Source: an uncultured Fusicatenibacter sp.
GTDB lineage: Bacteria; Bacillota; Clostridia; Lachnospirales; Lachnospiraceae
Assembly: GCA_902493585.1 (NCBI GenBank)
Contig: CABUPZ010000005.1
Coordinates: 1-64,000 of the forward strand
Reading direction: 5' to 3'
Length of the DNA stretch: 64,000 nucleotides
Numbering within the stretch: the stretch's first letter is position 1; each line of letters starts with the position of its first letter. A program made the position numbers and the translations under genes. The notes under the pieces were generated by a model. The model made no database searches and was not told where the DNA came from. It saw nothing but the letters and a program-made list of their open reading frames with translations. Below are positions 1 through 8,370 of the stretch, in pieces.

Positions 1-1147
1 TGCCTTCCAGACTGTTGAGGGTCTGCATCATTCCCGCACGCTCGTAGAAAGCGGAAAGACGGGACGCCAGATAGGCCGGAAAACCTTCCTCCGCCGGCAT
101 TTCCTCCAGACGTCCGGAAAGCTCACGGAGCGCCTCCGCCCAGCGGGAAGTGGAATCCGCCATGATCGCCACATCGTAACCCATGTCGCGGTAATATTCC
201 GCAAGGGTCAGGCCGGTATAGATGGATGCCTCACGGGCAGCCACCGGCATATTGGAAGTGTTGGCGATCAGAGCGGTCCGGTCCATCAGAGGGTTGCCGG
301 ATTTCGGGTCTACCAGTTCCTGGAATTCCTCCAGAACCTGTGTCATCTCGTTGCCGCGCTCGCCGCAGCCAATATAAATGATGATGTCCGCATTGGACCA
401 TTTTGCGATCTGGTGCTGTGTCATGGTCTTGCCTGTTCCGAATCCGCCGGGCACCGCAGCGGTGCCGCCTTTTGCGATGGGGAACATGGTGTCCAGGATC
501 CGCTGTCCGGTGACCAACGGTTCACTTGCCGGATATCTCTTCAGAGTCGGGCGGGGAACACGGATCGGCCATTTCTGGCACAGGGTCAGGGTATGTTCTG
601 TTCCGTCCTCGGCTTCCAGCTTTACGATGGGATCCAGGATCGTGTATTCTCCGTCCGGAGCAGTCCATGTGACCGTTCCGGCAAGGTTCGGAGGAACCAT
701 GGATTTATGGACGATGGAACGGGTCTCCTGGGTTTCGGAAATGATCGTGCCGCCGCTGACGGTCTCTCCGGTCTGTACGGTCACATGCACGTTCCATTTT
801 TTCTTTGTGTCCAGGGAATCGACGCTGACCCCCCTGGTGATATAATCGCCGGACTGCCGTGCGATCTCAGACAGAGGACGCTCGATACCGTCGAAGATAT
901 TATTCAGGATTCCCGGACCCAGAATTACAGAGAGTGCGTCTCCGGAGGCTTCGACGACAGCGCCCGGTTTCAGTCCGGTCGTTTCCTCAAAGACCTGAAT
1001 CGTCGTCGTATCTTTGGTAAGACCGATGACCTCACCGACAAGACGTTCTTCTCCAACATAAACCATTTCGGACATCTTGAACCCGGTGTTGCCCTTCAGG
1101 TAAACGACCGGACCGTTGATGCCGTAAATGATGCCAGTCTTATTCAT
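1..1147 (-). CDS. ntpA: V-type ATP synthase subunit A (catalytic), partial at left edge
   Basis: Catalytic A subunit of the V1 head, which couples ATP hydrolysis or synthesis to ion flow through the membrane ring. Translation from the ATG at 1147 gives MNKTGIIYGINGPVVYLKG, the usual A-subunit beta-barrel start. The P-loop GGFGTGKT is encoded near 430-450, followed by the GERGNE and SRWAEALRE segments typical of the family. The gene runs off the left edge, so the C-terminal third is missing. Its start overlaps the end of the E-subunit gene by 8 bases, indicating translational coupling. It is the last gene of the operon inside the window; B and D would be expected beyond the edge. Confidence 0.97.
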   Translation of the reverse strand, partial: MNKTGIIYGINGPVVYLKGNTGFKMSEMVYVGEERLVGEVIGLTKDTTTIQVFEETTGLKPGAVVEASGDALSVILGPGILNNIFDGIERPLSEIARQSGDYITRGVSVDSLDTKKKWNVHVTVQTGETVSGGTIISETQETRSIVHKSMVPPNLAGTVTWTAPDGEYTILDPIVKLEAEDGTEHTLTLCQKWPIRVPRPTLKRYPASEPLVTGQRILDTMFPIAKGGTAAVPGGFGTGKTMTQHQIAKWSNADIIIYIGCGERGNEMTQVLEEFQELVDPKSGNPLMDRTALIANTSNMPVAAREASIYTGLTLAEYYRDMGYDVAIMADSTSRWAEALRELSGRLEEMPAEEGFPAYLASRLSAFYERAGMMQTLNSLEG

Positions 1148-1727
1148 GTGTCATACCTCCGTGAAAAATAAAAGTTTCCTGTTCTTCCGCGACAAGTGAG
1201 TCGAAAGAATTGTCGATCAGAATATTTTTTTCCGGAATGACCGCCCGCATACCGCCGGTAAACGGTATTTCGGAACTGAGCAGGGAGACGGAGAGCTTCT
1301 TTTCCAGTTCCTGCCGGTATTCTTCGTCGGAAGGGTCCAGATAGATCCGGATGGTATCACCGGATGCGAAGGACACAGCTTCCCGGATTTTTGTTTCCAG
1401 CCAGGTTTCATATTCCGGTGTCTTTTTAAAATCCGCCATTTTCTGCCGGACTTCCGCAAACAGCTTTTTTTTCAGCTCCATGTTTTTGGCAGAAAGGGTG
1501 CGCTTGATAGAAAGCTGCTCCGTGGACAGCGCCTTGTTGGCTTCCCGTTTCAGCTTTTCCGTCTCTGCGGCAATTTCTTCTTCCGCCTGTTGTTTCCGCA
1601 GGGCTTTGTGTTCCTCAAACAGCTGATTCAGAGCGGTCTGATGTTCTTCCACCAGGCGCTGAGCTTCCGCGTTGGCGCTGTCGATGGAATGGCGGTAAAA
1701 ATTATCTAATTTTTCTTCGGTTGTCAA
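1140..1727 (-). CDS. ntpE: V-type ATP synthase subunit E (peripheral stalk)
   Basis: Peripheral-stalk subunit that pairs with the G/H subunit to hold the V1 head against the membrane sector. The product is about 195 residues: a long charged helix rich in E, K, Q and A (residues ~10-100), then a globular C-terminal domain, as in the E family. A GTG at 1736 overlaps the ribosome site GGAGG, so the TTG at 1727, eight bases after it, is the better start. It lies between subunits F and A, and its end overlaps the A-subunit start. Confidence 0.9.
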   Translation of the reverse strand: MTTEEKLDNFYRHSIDSANAEAQRLVEEHQTALNQLFEEHKALRKQQAEEEIAAETEKLKREANKALSTEQLSIKRTLSAKNMELKKKLFAEVRQKMADFKKTPEYETWLETKIREAVSFASGDTIRIYLDPSDEEYRQELEKKLSVSLLSSEIPFTGGMRAVIPEKNILIDNSFDSLVAEEQETFIFHGGMTHE

Positions 1728-1747
1728 GGTTGTCACCTCCAGATTTC

Positions 1748-2056
1748 TTACAGTTTTAATCCGATGGATTCATTTACAAAGGAAGTGATAAAGTCGGGTT
1801 TGCGCCCCGTTCCGTGGCGGTCGGGGATTTCAATCAGCAGAGGCAGTTTATGGTTCAGCCGTACATCTTCCAGAATGTCCGGGAATTCTTTGCCGAGTTT
1901 TTCGGTCAGAAGAATGATTCCGATCTCTTTGTCTGAGAGCGCATTCTGGAGCGCCTGAAACAGTTCTTCCCGTTCGTGCACGACAACGCCCTCCACGCCG
2001 GTCAGCCGCATACCTGTCTCTGTATCGACGTTATCACTGATCAAAAACATTTTCAT
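1748..2056 (-). CDS. ntpF: V-type ATP synthase subunit F
   Basis: Small central-stalk subunit (102 residues) that binds the D subunit in the rotor. The N-terminus MKMFLISDNVDTETGMRLTG has the Rossmann-like start of the family, and the segment IGIILLTEKLG is the conserved core strand-helix. Length matches the usual ~100 residues. It is preceded by GGAAG nine bases upstream and sits between the K and E genes. Subunit letters differ between nomenclatures: this protein is called NtpG in Enterococcus. Confidence 0.9.
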   Translation of the reverse strand: MKMFLISDNVDTETGMRLTGVEGVVVHEREELFQALQNALSDKEIGIILLTEKLGKEFPDILEDVRLNHKLPLLIEIPDRHGTGRKPDFITSFVNESIGLKL

Positions 2057-2081
2057 AAAGATACTTCCTTTCGGATTTTAT

Positions 2082-2108
2082 GCTGCTGTCTCTTTCGTTT
2101 CCAGCAGC
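2082..2108 (-). other. Hairpin between ntpK and ntpF
   Basis: GCTGCTG (2082-2088) pairs with CAGCAGC (2102-2108) in the 72-base gap between K and F. There is no U-run on the minus strand, so this is not an ordinary terminator. It could stabilise the upstream K message or dampen read-through. That would fit the many K copies needed per enzyme, but this is inference. Confidence 0.45.
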
Positions 2109-2128
2109 GGCTTCATGGGTCGCGCTGC

Positions 2129-2563
2129 TTACAGCTGACCGAGAATCATGAAGGAGATGATCAGGCCGTACAGTGCGATACCTTCGGCCATGGCTACGAA
2201 GATCATGGATTTACCAAAGATACTTCCGTCCTCACTGATAGCGCCAAGCGCTGCGCTGGCACTGGAAGCAACCGCGATACCGGAGCCGATGCCGGAAAGT
2301 CCGGTAACAAGGGCCGCGCCGATATAGCCAAGTCCGGTTGCAAGGCCTGCGCCGCTGTCTGCTGCGGCGGATACGGTGGTGGTTCCTGCGAAGGAAACGA
2401 TGGTGACAACCAGCATCAGTCCAAAGAAGCCTGCCACATTGGCTGCAAGGGATTTTTTGTAGCGTTTTTTCGTTTTCTCTCCACTGAAATATACGGCCAT
2501 CGGGATGATGATGCTTAAGATCATAGCTGCTGCGGTAAGTACCTGGATAATTAATGTATTCAT
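2129..2563 (-). CDS. ntpK: V-type ATP synthase subunit K (membrane ring proteolipid)
   Basis: Rotor-ring proteolipid of the membrane sector, which carries the translocated ion. The 144-residue protein has four hydrophobic segments (about 5-27, 42-62, 76-104 and 115-142), the Gly/Ala-rich stretch GLGYIGAALVTGLSGIGSG, and one buried acidic residue, E127, in AMAEGIALYG. That is the two-hairpin V-type layout with a single carboxylate per subunit. Whether it carries H+ or Na+ cannot be decided by eye. An AGGAGG site precedes the start. A hairpin lies between this gene and the F gene. Confidence 0.95.
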   Translation of the reverse strand: MNTLIIQVLTAAAMILSIIIPMAVYFSGEKTKKRYKKSLAANVAGFFGLMLVVTIVSFAGTTTVSAAADSGAGLATGLGYIGAALVTGLSGIGSGIAVASSASAALGAISEDGSIFGKSMIFVAMAEGIALYGLIISFMILGQL

Positions 2564-2603
2564 AATACAATCCTCCTAAAAATAAAGTTCTTATTTTTTT
2601 CTG

Positions 2604-4547
2604 TTATTCCTGATTCTTTTTCAGGAATGGCTGGAAAGGTCTGCCGTCTCCTTTGTAGAAGCGGCTGAACAGCTCATAATATTCCAGACGAAGCACCTGA
2701 ATACCTACGATCAGGCCCTCCATCGCACATACGAAAATATTTCCAAGAACGACGACCAGCCAGTTGATACTGCCGCCGTCTGTGGCTCCTGCGAGCATCA
2801 GCACGACTTCCATCATTGCCGCATGGCTGACAGCGAACGCGCCGATACGGACAAAGGAAAGTGTGTTGGAAAAATAACTCAGCAGGATTTCAAACAGTTC
2901 GAAAAAGCTCTGTACGAAGAACATGACTTTTCCGGTTTTCGGAAATGCATCCTTCTTTTTCTCCACAAGCTTTTCCAGAGGTTCTTTCAGGAAAATGGCG
3001 ATCAGAGGAATCACAAACATGATCACCAGTACGCCTGTGGCGGGGAGTGCATGCCCCGACATATACAGAACGATGGTCGCAACGACTGCTCCGTAAAATA
3101 CCAGTCCGGCAATGGCGTTCTGATCAAAAAGCGCTTCCCCTTTTCTGTGCGCCCGCAGGGCGTTGATGATATGGAAGATCATCGTCACAAGGATCAGGAA
3201 CATACCAAAGGCGATCGCCACAACAAATACGGTGTTCATCTGACCGATCAGAGGCAGGGTGATCATCGCTTCCTTGGGCTTCAGCCACAGGGCGGGAAGA
3301 AGTTCTTCAAATCCGAAGAAGCTTCCGTACAGGAATCCGAAAAGCGTGGAAAAGATGCCCGCCAGGCTGATGATCGCAGCCAGTGTGATCTTCCTGAATT
3401 TATAAAGGAGCGCTCCGCCGATCACGAGGCACAGTCCCTGCCCTACGTCGCCGAACATGGCGCCGAAGATAAACGCATAGGTCAGTCCCACAAAGACCGT
3501 CGGGTCCATCTCATGATAAGACGGAAGGCCGTACATCTGAACATACATTTCAAACGGACGGAACAGTTTCGGGTTTTTCAGTTTTGTAGGAGGCTCACGC
3601 AGAGGGTTGTGGTCCTCATCCTCGATAAAGCAGTAAAGGTTTTCGTCGTTTTCAATATCGTGCTGGAAAGCCTGTGTGTCTGCTTCCGACATCCAGCCGC
3701 AGAGAATATAGAACGTTTCGGATCCCTTACGGTTGGAGGTACATGCGGCAAGCTTGCGCACATCGAAATTTCCGGAGAGCGTTGACAGCTCGTTGACTGC
3801 GCCTACAAGCTCTTCGGCGTGTTTCCTCAGGCAGTCCTGCATCTGTTCCTTACAGTCGGACATCGCCCGGTAAGTATCGAGGATCTGCTGGTGAAGCTTA
3901 CGGTGGGCATCCTCCAGGGTGCCTTCATATTCGTCAGGAACGTAGACACGTTCAAAATGCATCGATGCGTAAACGGCGTCGATCTTGTTGATCTCTTCCC
4001 GGGGAGCGAAATAAACGCCCCAGACATACCGGTCATCGGTGTTGCAGCGATAAAATACCGTATCGCAGCTTTCATAGACGTAGTTGTTGAATTTCTCAAA
4101 ATATTCTTTTGGGATACGTCCAAACCGCAGGCGAATGAATTTAAAATCCAGGATGGACGACAGGCTGCAGGGAAGATTCTGGAACGGAGCGATCTTATCT
4201 GCTTTTTCCTTATAGATCTTCATCTGTTCCTGAAGCCGGTTGTGTTCCTGATTCAGCCTGGTCAGTGTCTGGTCAATGGTTTCCACACATGCGATCGCCT
4301 CTTCCAGGGAAAGCTTTTTCGCTTTCTCCCGCATATTGACCGGGAGCATCGCGGCATAATCATTGGCCAGTTTCAGCGTGTCCTTATAAGGATTGATCTG
4401 CAGATAGGGCGTCAGGCTTTGTATGGTCTTAAGCTCTGTCAGCGCATTTTCCAGATGTATCTCATATTTGGACAGGTAGGTATTTACCACACGGTCAATG
4501 TCGGATTTCGGACCTGTGATACTTATAAATTTCATCTTGACTATCAA
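2604..4547 (-). CDS. ntpI: V-type ATP synthase subunit I (a-subunit, stator)
   Basis: Stator subunit forming the ion half-channels beside the K ring. The 647-residue protein has a soluble N-terminal half with coiled-coil segments (~residues 90-130 and 210-260) and a membrane half with about seven to eight hydrophobic helices from residue ~350. It includes the conserved PTVFVGLTYAFIFGAMFGD region and the late segment ANTLSFVRIGAFAVSHAA-like, whose Arg is the channel arginine in this family. A TTG at 4547 is preferred because GGAGGTG lies seven bases upstream; the in-frame ATG at 4535 is too far from it. Confidence 0.95.
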   Translation of the reverse strand: MIVKMKFISITGPKSDIDRVVNTYLSKYEIHLENALTELKTIQSLTPYLQINPYKDTLKLANDYAAMLPVNMREKAKKLSLEEAIACVETIDQTLTRLNQEHNRLQEQMKIYKEKADKIAPFQNLPCSLSSILDFKFIRLRFGRIPKEYFEKFNNYVYESCDTVFYRCNTDDRYVWGVYFAPREEINKIDAVYASMHFERVYVPDEYEGTLEDAHRKLHQQILDTYRAMSDCKEQMQDCLRKHAEELVGAVNELSTLSGNFDVRKLAACTSNRKGSETFYILCGWMSEADTQAFQHDIENDENLYCFIEDEDHNPLREPPTKLKNPKLFRPFEMYVQMYGLPSYHEMDPTVFVGLTYAFIFGAMFGDVGQGLCLVIGGALLYKFRKITLAAIISLAGIFSTLFGFLYGSFFGFEELLPALWLKPKEAMITLPLIGQMNTVFVVAIAFGMFLILVTMIFHIINALRAHRKGEALFDQNAIAGLVFYGAVVATIVLYMSGHALPATGVLVIMFVIPLIAIFLKEPLEKLVEKKKDAFPKTGKVMFFVQSFFELFEILLSYFSNTLSFVRIGAFAVSHAAMMEVVLMLAGATDGGSINWLVVVLGNIFVCAMEGLIVGIQVLRLEYYELFSRFYKGDGRPFQPFLKKNQE

Positions 4548-4568
4548 GCAAAAACACCTCCCCTTCGA

Positions 4569-5609
4569 TTAGGTTTTGGTGACGTACTGCATTGCTTCAT
4601 CCGGAGAAATGCTGTAACGTACACATTCCAAAGCGATAATGAGTCGGTTGACCTCATGTTCCTTATGGTACAGATAGGAGTAGACGGTTGCCAGGGAATA
4701 CGGATGATTCCTGGACTCTGAGGAAAGGATGTGCTTCATGATCTGTGCGTACATGCTTTCCATGGTTTCCGTCGTAAACTGCTCAAAATGCTTTGCGTAA
4801 TAAGTCTGGCGGATCAGCTGGCAGAAGGCGTCAAAATTCTCCTCCTCTACAAGAGTCTTGACCTCCGATTTTTTCAGGCGATAATGAACCGGGATGATCA
4901 GTGCGTAGATGTTGGCACTGGTCATATGATAATACCGCTTGGACCGGTAGATCCACTGGAGATTCAGCATATCAAATTTGCTTCCCCAGGCTTTGGTCAG
5001 CTGTTCCAGATCTTTTTTTGATGCAATTTTTTCCCGTTCCTTCCAAAGGTGGGAAAAGTAGTAGAGATCCAAAGTCATCTCATAGTCAAACAATGTCGGA
5101 TGTTCCATCGTGCTCAGGTGTACCAGGGGATCGTAGTATTCCGTCCCTTTCAGGTTGGAAACCAGTTCCTCCGGGGAAGAGGACGAGGTGACCAGGGCAA
5201 AATTAAGCTGAGAATGACGGTCAAAGAAATCCTGGTAGACAGAGAGATTCAAAGTAACATCTCTGTGGTCAAAGATCTTGTTCAGACATTCCTTTAACAT
5301 GGCGATCTCATAACGCTTAAAATAACTGGTCAGAAATTTCCGCTGTTCCAGATTGGAAAAACGGTAAAGCTTGCTGAAATCCCTGTACACGGTCAGATGG
5401 AGCATCTGTTCAATCTGTCCGCGGTGAAGGTTCGATTCCTCGCAGCCCTGAAACAGTTCCGCGTAAGAGGGCTGCTGTTTCAGATAAGAAACGGCTGCCG
5501 GTACATCAGGAAGCTCTACGATCTCGCGGAAATTTTTGTCGTCCAGCAGATGACTTTGCATTGCGCGGATTTTGGTGGCCAGTCCGCTGTAGGATAAAAG
5601 ACCGCTCAT
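4569..5609 (-). CDS. ntpC: V-type ATP synthase subunit C (rotor-ring adaptor)
   Basis: Adaptor that couples the central stalk to the K ring. The 346-residue product begins MSGLLSYSGLATKIRAMQSH and shows the all-helical pattern of the AtpC/V-type d family, with paired segments around PDVPAAVSYLKQQPSY and QLTKAWGSKFDML. A GGAAG site precedes the ATG. It follows the G/H gene by only a few bases and is 21 bases upstream of the I gene, so it is part of the same transcript. Confidence 0.93.
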   Translation of the reverse strand: MSGLLSYSGLATKIRAMQSHLLDDKNFREIVELPDVPAAVSYLKQQPSYAELFQGCEESNLHRGQIEQMLHLTVYRDFSKLYRFSNLEQRKFLTSYFKRYEIAMLKECLNKIFDHRDVTLNLSVYQDFFDRHSQLNFALVTSSSSPEELVSNLKGTEYYDPLVHLSTMEHPTLFDYEMTLDLYYFSHLWKEREKIASKKDLEQLTKAWGSKFDMLNLQWIYRSKRYYHMTSANIYALIIPVHYRLKKSEVKTLVEEENFDAFCQLIRQTYYAKHFEQFTTETMESMYAQIMKHILSSESRNHPYSLATVYSYLYHKEHEVNRLIIALECVRYSISPDEAMQYVTKT

Positions 5610-5613
5610 ACCA

Positions 5614-5925
5614 TCACTTCCTTATCAGTTTTTCGCAGATCTGTGTGGACAATGTATCATGGTTTTTATTATAATAATCATCCAGCGAAGCCAGAAGATC
5701 AGCGGTTCCAGAACGCAGGTGCAGAAGTTCGGCATCTGTCCTGTTTTTCAGTTCGGACTGGACATTCTGCAGCCGGCGAGCCGTATCGGCATCCAGTTCC
5801 TGGTCGAAAGCGGCAATCCGCTCATTCTGCTGCTGATCCAGAACCTTGTTCTGATTGGCGGCGCCTTCCAGGATTCCGGATGCGGCCGCTTCAATCTCTG
5901 TCAGCTTGTTGATAACAGATTCCAT
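5614..5925 (-). CDS. V-type ATPase subunit G/H (peripheral stalk helix)
   Basis: First gene of the operon. The 103-residue protein starts MESVINKLTEIEAAASGILE after an ideal AAAGGAGGAG site. It is almost entirely a charged helix (QNKVLDQQQNERIAAFDQEL and onward), as expected for the peripheral-stalk partner of subunit E. The open frame continues upstream to about 6111, but that extension lacks a ribosome site and crosses the promoter, so the ATG at 5925 was chosen. The family is assigned by position and helix pattern. Confidence 0.8.
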   Translation of the reverse strand: MESVINKLTEIEAAASGILEGAANQNKVLDQQQNERIAAFDQELDADTARRLQNVQSELKNRTDAELLHLRSGTADLLASLDDYYNKNHDTLSTQICEKLIRK

Positions 5926-5985
5926 AGCTCTCCTCCTTTGCAAATTCAACAATATGACTGAAGTCAATTGTATGTCACGACACCT

Positions 5986-6014
5986 ATCATACACCTTTTT
6001 GTTAAAAATGTCAC
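5986..6014 (-). promoter_or_regulatory. SigA-type promoter of the V-ATPase operon
   Basis: Read on the minus strand: GTGACA (6014-6009), a 17-base spacer, then TATGAT (5991-5986). Transcription would begin near 5979, about 55 bases upstream of the first start codon. The remaining 315-base gap up to trmB at 6241 holds no other gene. Confidence 0.65.
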
Positions 6015-6240
6015 ATGTAATTTGCAGAAATATAAAAAGAATTAAAGGATAAACAAATTTAGGCGGGAGATATTGGTAAGATGAGAAAAAATTACCAAAG
6101 AAGATAGACAAAACAGGAAAAAGAACTGTTCTATTTTCAGCAAATAGAAATATTCAGACAATTAAGGAAAGGACTTTTCTTTCCGGGGAATCTATAGTAA
6201 GATAAAAAAAGTGATATCAAAAATAAAGGATGGTAAAAAT

Positions 6241-6897
6241 ATGAGACTGAGAAATATACAGGGGGCGAAGGAAGTGATTGCCAACAGCCCTTGGGTGATC
6301 CAGAAACCGGAAATCCATCGTGGGAATTGGAGTGCGGTTTTTGAAAAAACACAGCCGATCGATATTGAGGTCGGTATGGGAAAGGGCCGTTTTCTGATGG
6401 ATATGGCGAAGAAACATCCGGACATCAACTATATCGGGATTGAGATGTATGACAGCGTGCTTCTCAGAGCCGTACAGAAAGCGGAACAGCTGGAAGAGAA
6501 GCTGACCAATCTGTACTTTATCCGGATGGACGCAAGGGAGCTTCCGGAGGTTTTTGAAAAAGGTGAGATTGCCGGAATCTATCTTAATTTTTCCGATCCG
6601 TGGCCAAAGGACCGCCATGCCAAGCGGCGCCTGACTTCCCATGAATTTCTGGAGCGGTATGAGAAAATCCTGCCGGAAGAGGGGAAGGTGGAGTTTAAGA
6701 CAGACAATAAAGATCTGTTCGATTTTTCACTGGACGAAATCCGGGCGGCAGAGAACTGGATCCTTGAAGCGTTCACCTATGATCTGCATGCAGATGAGGA
6801 AATGAACCGGGGCAATGTGATGACGGAATATGAAGAGAAGTTCTCGTTAATAGGAAATCCCATCTGCAAATTGATCGCCAGGTACAGCGTTCGCTAA
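6241..6897 (+). CDS. trmB: tRNA (guanine-N7)-methyltransferase
   Basis: Methylates N7 of G46 in the variable loop of tRNAs, using SAM, in the cytoplasm. The 218-residue product shows the SAM-binding EVGMGKGRFLMDMA (~residues 41-54) and the family signature NFSDPWPKDRHAKRRL (~residues 118-133), both intact. Start MRLRNIQGAKEV matches the family start and follows AAAGGATGG; an in-frame GTG at 6211 is rejected. It is monocistronic, divergent from the V-ATPase operon. A long palindrome covers its stop codon. Confidence 0.95.
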   Translation: MRLRNIQGAKEVIANSPWVIQKPEIHRGNWSAVFEKTQPIDIEVGMGKGRFLMDMAKKHPDINYIGIEMYDSVLLRAVQKAEQLEEKLTNLYFIRMDARELPEVFEKGEIAGIYLNFSDPWPKDRHAKRRLTSHEFLERYEKILPEEGKVEFKTDNKDLFDFSLDEIRAAENWILEAFTYDLHADEEMNRGNVMTEYEEKFSLIGNPICKLIARYSVR

Positions 6898-6929
6898 ATA
6901 ACTGGATAGTTATTTACGAAACGCTGTAC
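6882..6929 (+). repeat. Palindrome spanning the end of trmB
   Basis: Arms 6882-6903 and 6908-6929 pair at about 19 of 22 positions around the four-base loop ggat. The left arm includes the last sense codons of trmB and the stop. No U-run follows, so it would act as an mRNA 3' hairpin rather than a classical intrinsic terminator. Confidence 0.6.
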
Positions 6930-7002
6930 GGGGTTCTCTCCGGTATCATCTTCCTGAGTTTTTTCATATATTGATTCTGAAAAAGCAAAAGGCAGTGATA
7001 AA

Positions 7003-7152
7003 ATGAAAAAGCAGAGTTCCATGCAGCAGAAGCTCACGGAAGTGGAATATGAGAGTAAACATAGAGGCGGAAAGATCTTTCAGATGCAGAAGTCGCTGAA
7101 GGATCTGGAAAAACTCCTGAAGAGTGTGGATCTTGAGAAAAAAAAGAAATAG
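7003..7152 (+). CDS. Small hypothetical protein, 49 residues
   Basis: Not recognised. ATG at 7003 follows AAAAGGCAG. The product MKKQSSMQQKLTEVEYESKH... is highly charged, mostly helical (residues ~5-45) and ends in a lysine run LEKKKK. No membrane segment or metal motif is visible. It could be a real small basic protein or a chance frame; the clean ribosome site and compact fit between trmB and the following palindrome favour real. Confidence 0.45.
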   Translation: MKKQSSMQQKLTEVEYESKHRGGKIFQMQKSLKDLEKLLKSVDLEKKKK

Positions 7153-7160
7153 GTGGGAAG

Positions 7161-7246
7161 CAGCCTGCGGCAGAGGGTGTAACTATTCAGCTGGAAACGG
7201 TTATCAGTGGTTTTAGCTGAACGGTTACACCCTCTGCCGCAGGCTG
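7161..7246 (+). repeat. Long perfect inverted repeat with embedded dispersed-repeat copy
   Basis: The 23-base arms at 7161-7183 and 7224-7246 are exact reverse complements. The pairing nearly continues inward through ttcagct / agctgaa, which is one copy of the dispersed GTTCAGC-type hairpin described at 24091, 34256, 49153, 50668 and 52813. No U-run follows. It may act as a 3' hairpin for the small gene at 7003. Confidence 0.75.
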
Positions 7247-7381
7247 TGATGCACCTGTTGTCGAAAATAATTTTCAAATCATCATGGTTCAGTAAACTTG
7301 TGCATTGTGTTGGGAAAATAAAGAAATTATAAATAATTATTTGTAAATCATAACAAAACGAAAAAGATCATAAAAAAAGGG

Positions 7382-7410
7382 TTGATTTTTGACATTGTAT
7401 CGCATATAAT
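7382..7410 (+). promoter_or_regulatory. Promoter of tRNA-Lys
   Basis: TTGATT (7382-7387), 17-base spacer, TATAAT (7405-7410). This sits 42 bases before the mature tRNA 5' end, an ordinary arrangement for a single tRNA transcript. Confidence 0.75.
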
Positions 7411-7451
7411 AATTCTTGCGTTCCGGTAAGGAATGAAACAAAATAATGAAT

Positions 7452-7524
7452 GCGCCTTTAGCTCAGTTGGTAGAGCAGTAGACTCTTAATCTATTTGTCC
7501 AGGGTTCGAGTCCCTGAAGGCGCA
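7452..7524 (+). tRNA. tRNA-Lys (anticodon CTT)
   Basis: 73-base cloverleaf: acceptor GCGCCTT/AAGGCGC with discriminator A, D-arm GCTC...GAGC, anticodon stem GTAGA/TCTAT around loop CTCTTAA (anticodon CTT, reads AAG), and T-arm CAGGG TTCGAGT CCCTG. CCA is not encoded. A decayed patch begins immediately downstream. Confidence 0.97.
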
Positions 7525-7527
7525 CTG

Positions 7528-7577
7528 AAAGCACTGTTTTTGCAGACTTGTGAGCTGCGGGGACGGTGCTTTTTATT
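7528..7577 (+). terminator. Terminator after tRNA-Lys
   Basis: AAAGCACTGT pairs with ACGGTGCTTT, with an inner GCAG/CTGC pair, followed by a T-rich run. A further palindrome at about 7618-7663 (arms agtcaaa / tttgact) lies just downstream without clear purpose. Confidence 0.7.
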
Positions 7578-7804
7578 TCCGCGGGCACCGACCGAAACGA
7601 AGTGCAGACCTGTCATGAGAGTCAAAGACCACGCAGCTCTGCTGTGGGGTTTTTGACTTGTTTCTGAATGCAAAAAAGCATTGACAAATGGATGGCGGAA
7701 GTTTATCTTGAGTATGTAATTTTTCAGTGTTCCGGATAAAGATTCGAAAAAGGGAGCGAAGAAAACAGAAGATGAAAACAAATGAGAGTGAGCAGTAAGA
7801 GTTT

Positions 7805-8157
7805 ATGACGGGGTACACCACCGCGGTGTATTTCCTTCCGGACAATCAGGAGACCGTGAAAGCCACGGAAATTCTGGCGAAAGAAGGATTTACGGTAATG
7901 CCTTATATGTTCCCGGATTTGAATATCGCGAGGGATCTGGTGGAGGCAGGAGCGGCGTGTGAGGCGATCCAGGCAGGAAGAGTATACAGCAGAAGATGTC
8001 AGAAGGGCACTGGCACATGAATACCGGACGCCGGAGGATTATGCATATCTTCATGAATGAGGAGCAGACTATGTGACGGTCTTTCAGGAAACCTATCATG
8101 CGGATAAATATGAGACACTGTATCTCCGATACACGTTCGGTGCAGAAGGTCTATGAC
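7805..8157 (+). pseudogene. Decayed remnants of thiG and thiH (thiazole synthesis)
   Basis: Three short reading segments in different frames resemble thiamin thiazole enzymes. (1) 7805-7957 encodes LPDNQETVKATEILAKEGF then TVMPYMFPDLNIARDLVEAG, matching the middle of ThiG; the N-terminal half and active-site Lys region are absent. (2) 7986-8060 encodes TAEDVRRALAHEYRTPEDYA, matching the N-terminus of the radical-SAM enzyme ThiH. (3) After an in-frame stop, 8061-8157 encodes GADYVTVFQETYHADKYETL, matching ThiH beyond its cysteine cluster, which has been deleted. The segment order is that of a thiG-thiH operon. No functional product is possible. The stretch 8158-8370 continues open for a while (YDGLLGEGLQPVMAGV...) but is not recognised. 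Confidence 0.7.
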
Positions 8158-8370
8158 GGACTGCTGGGCGAGGGACTGCAGCCGGTGATGGCGGGAGTCA
8201 TTTCCGCGTCATTCTTCCACACAGAAGTCAAAGAAAGGAAAAAAATCTTTCGGCAGATCTTCGTATCTCCGTCCCGAAAATGGAACATTCTTTTCGCATA
8301 GTATAATACCTTCCTGTTAGCTTTTTTCGAACCGCGAATGAATCGCAGAAGGGGTTCGCATCGGTGCATT

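Noticed and set aside
413..1171. Plus-strand frames opposite ntpA
   Set aside because: Shadows of the catalytic subunit gene, which is unambiguous.
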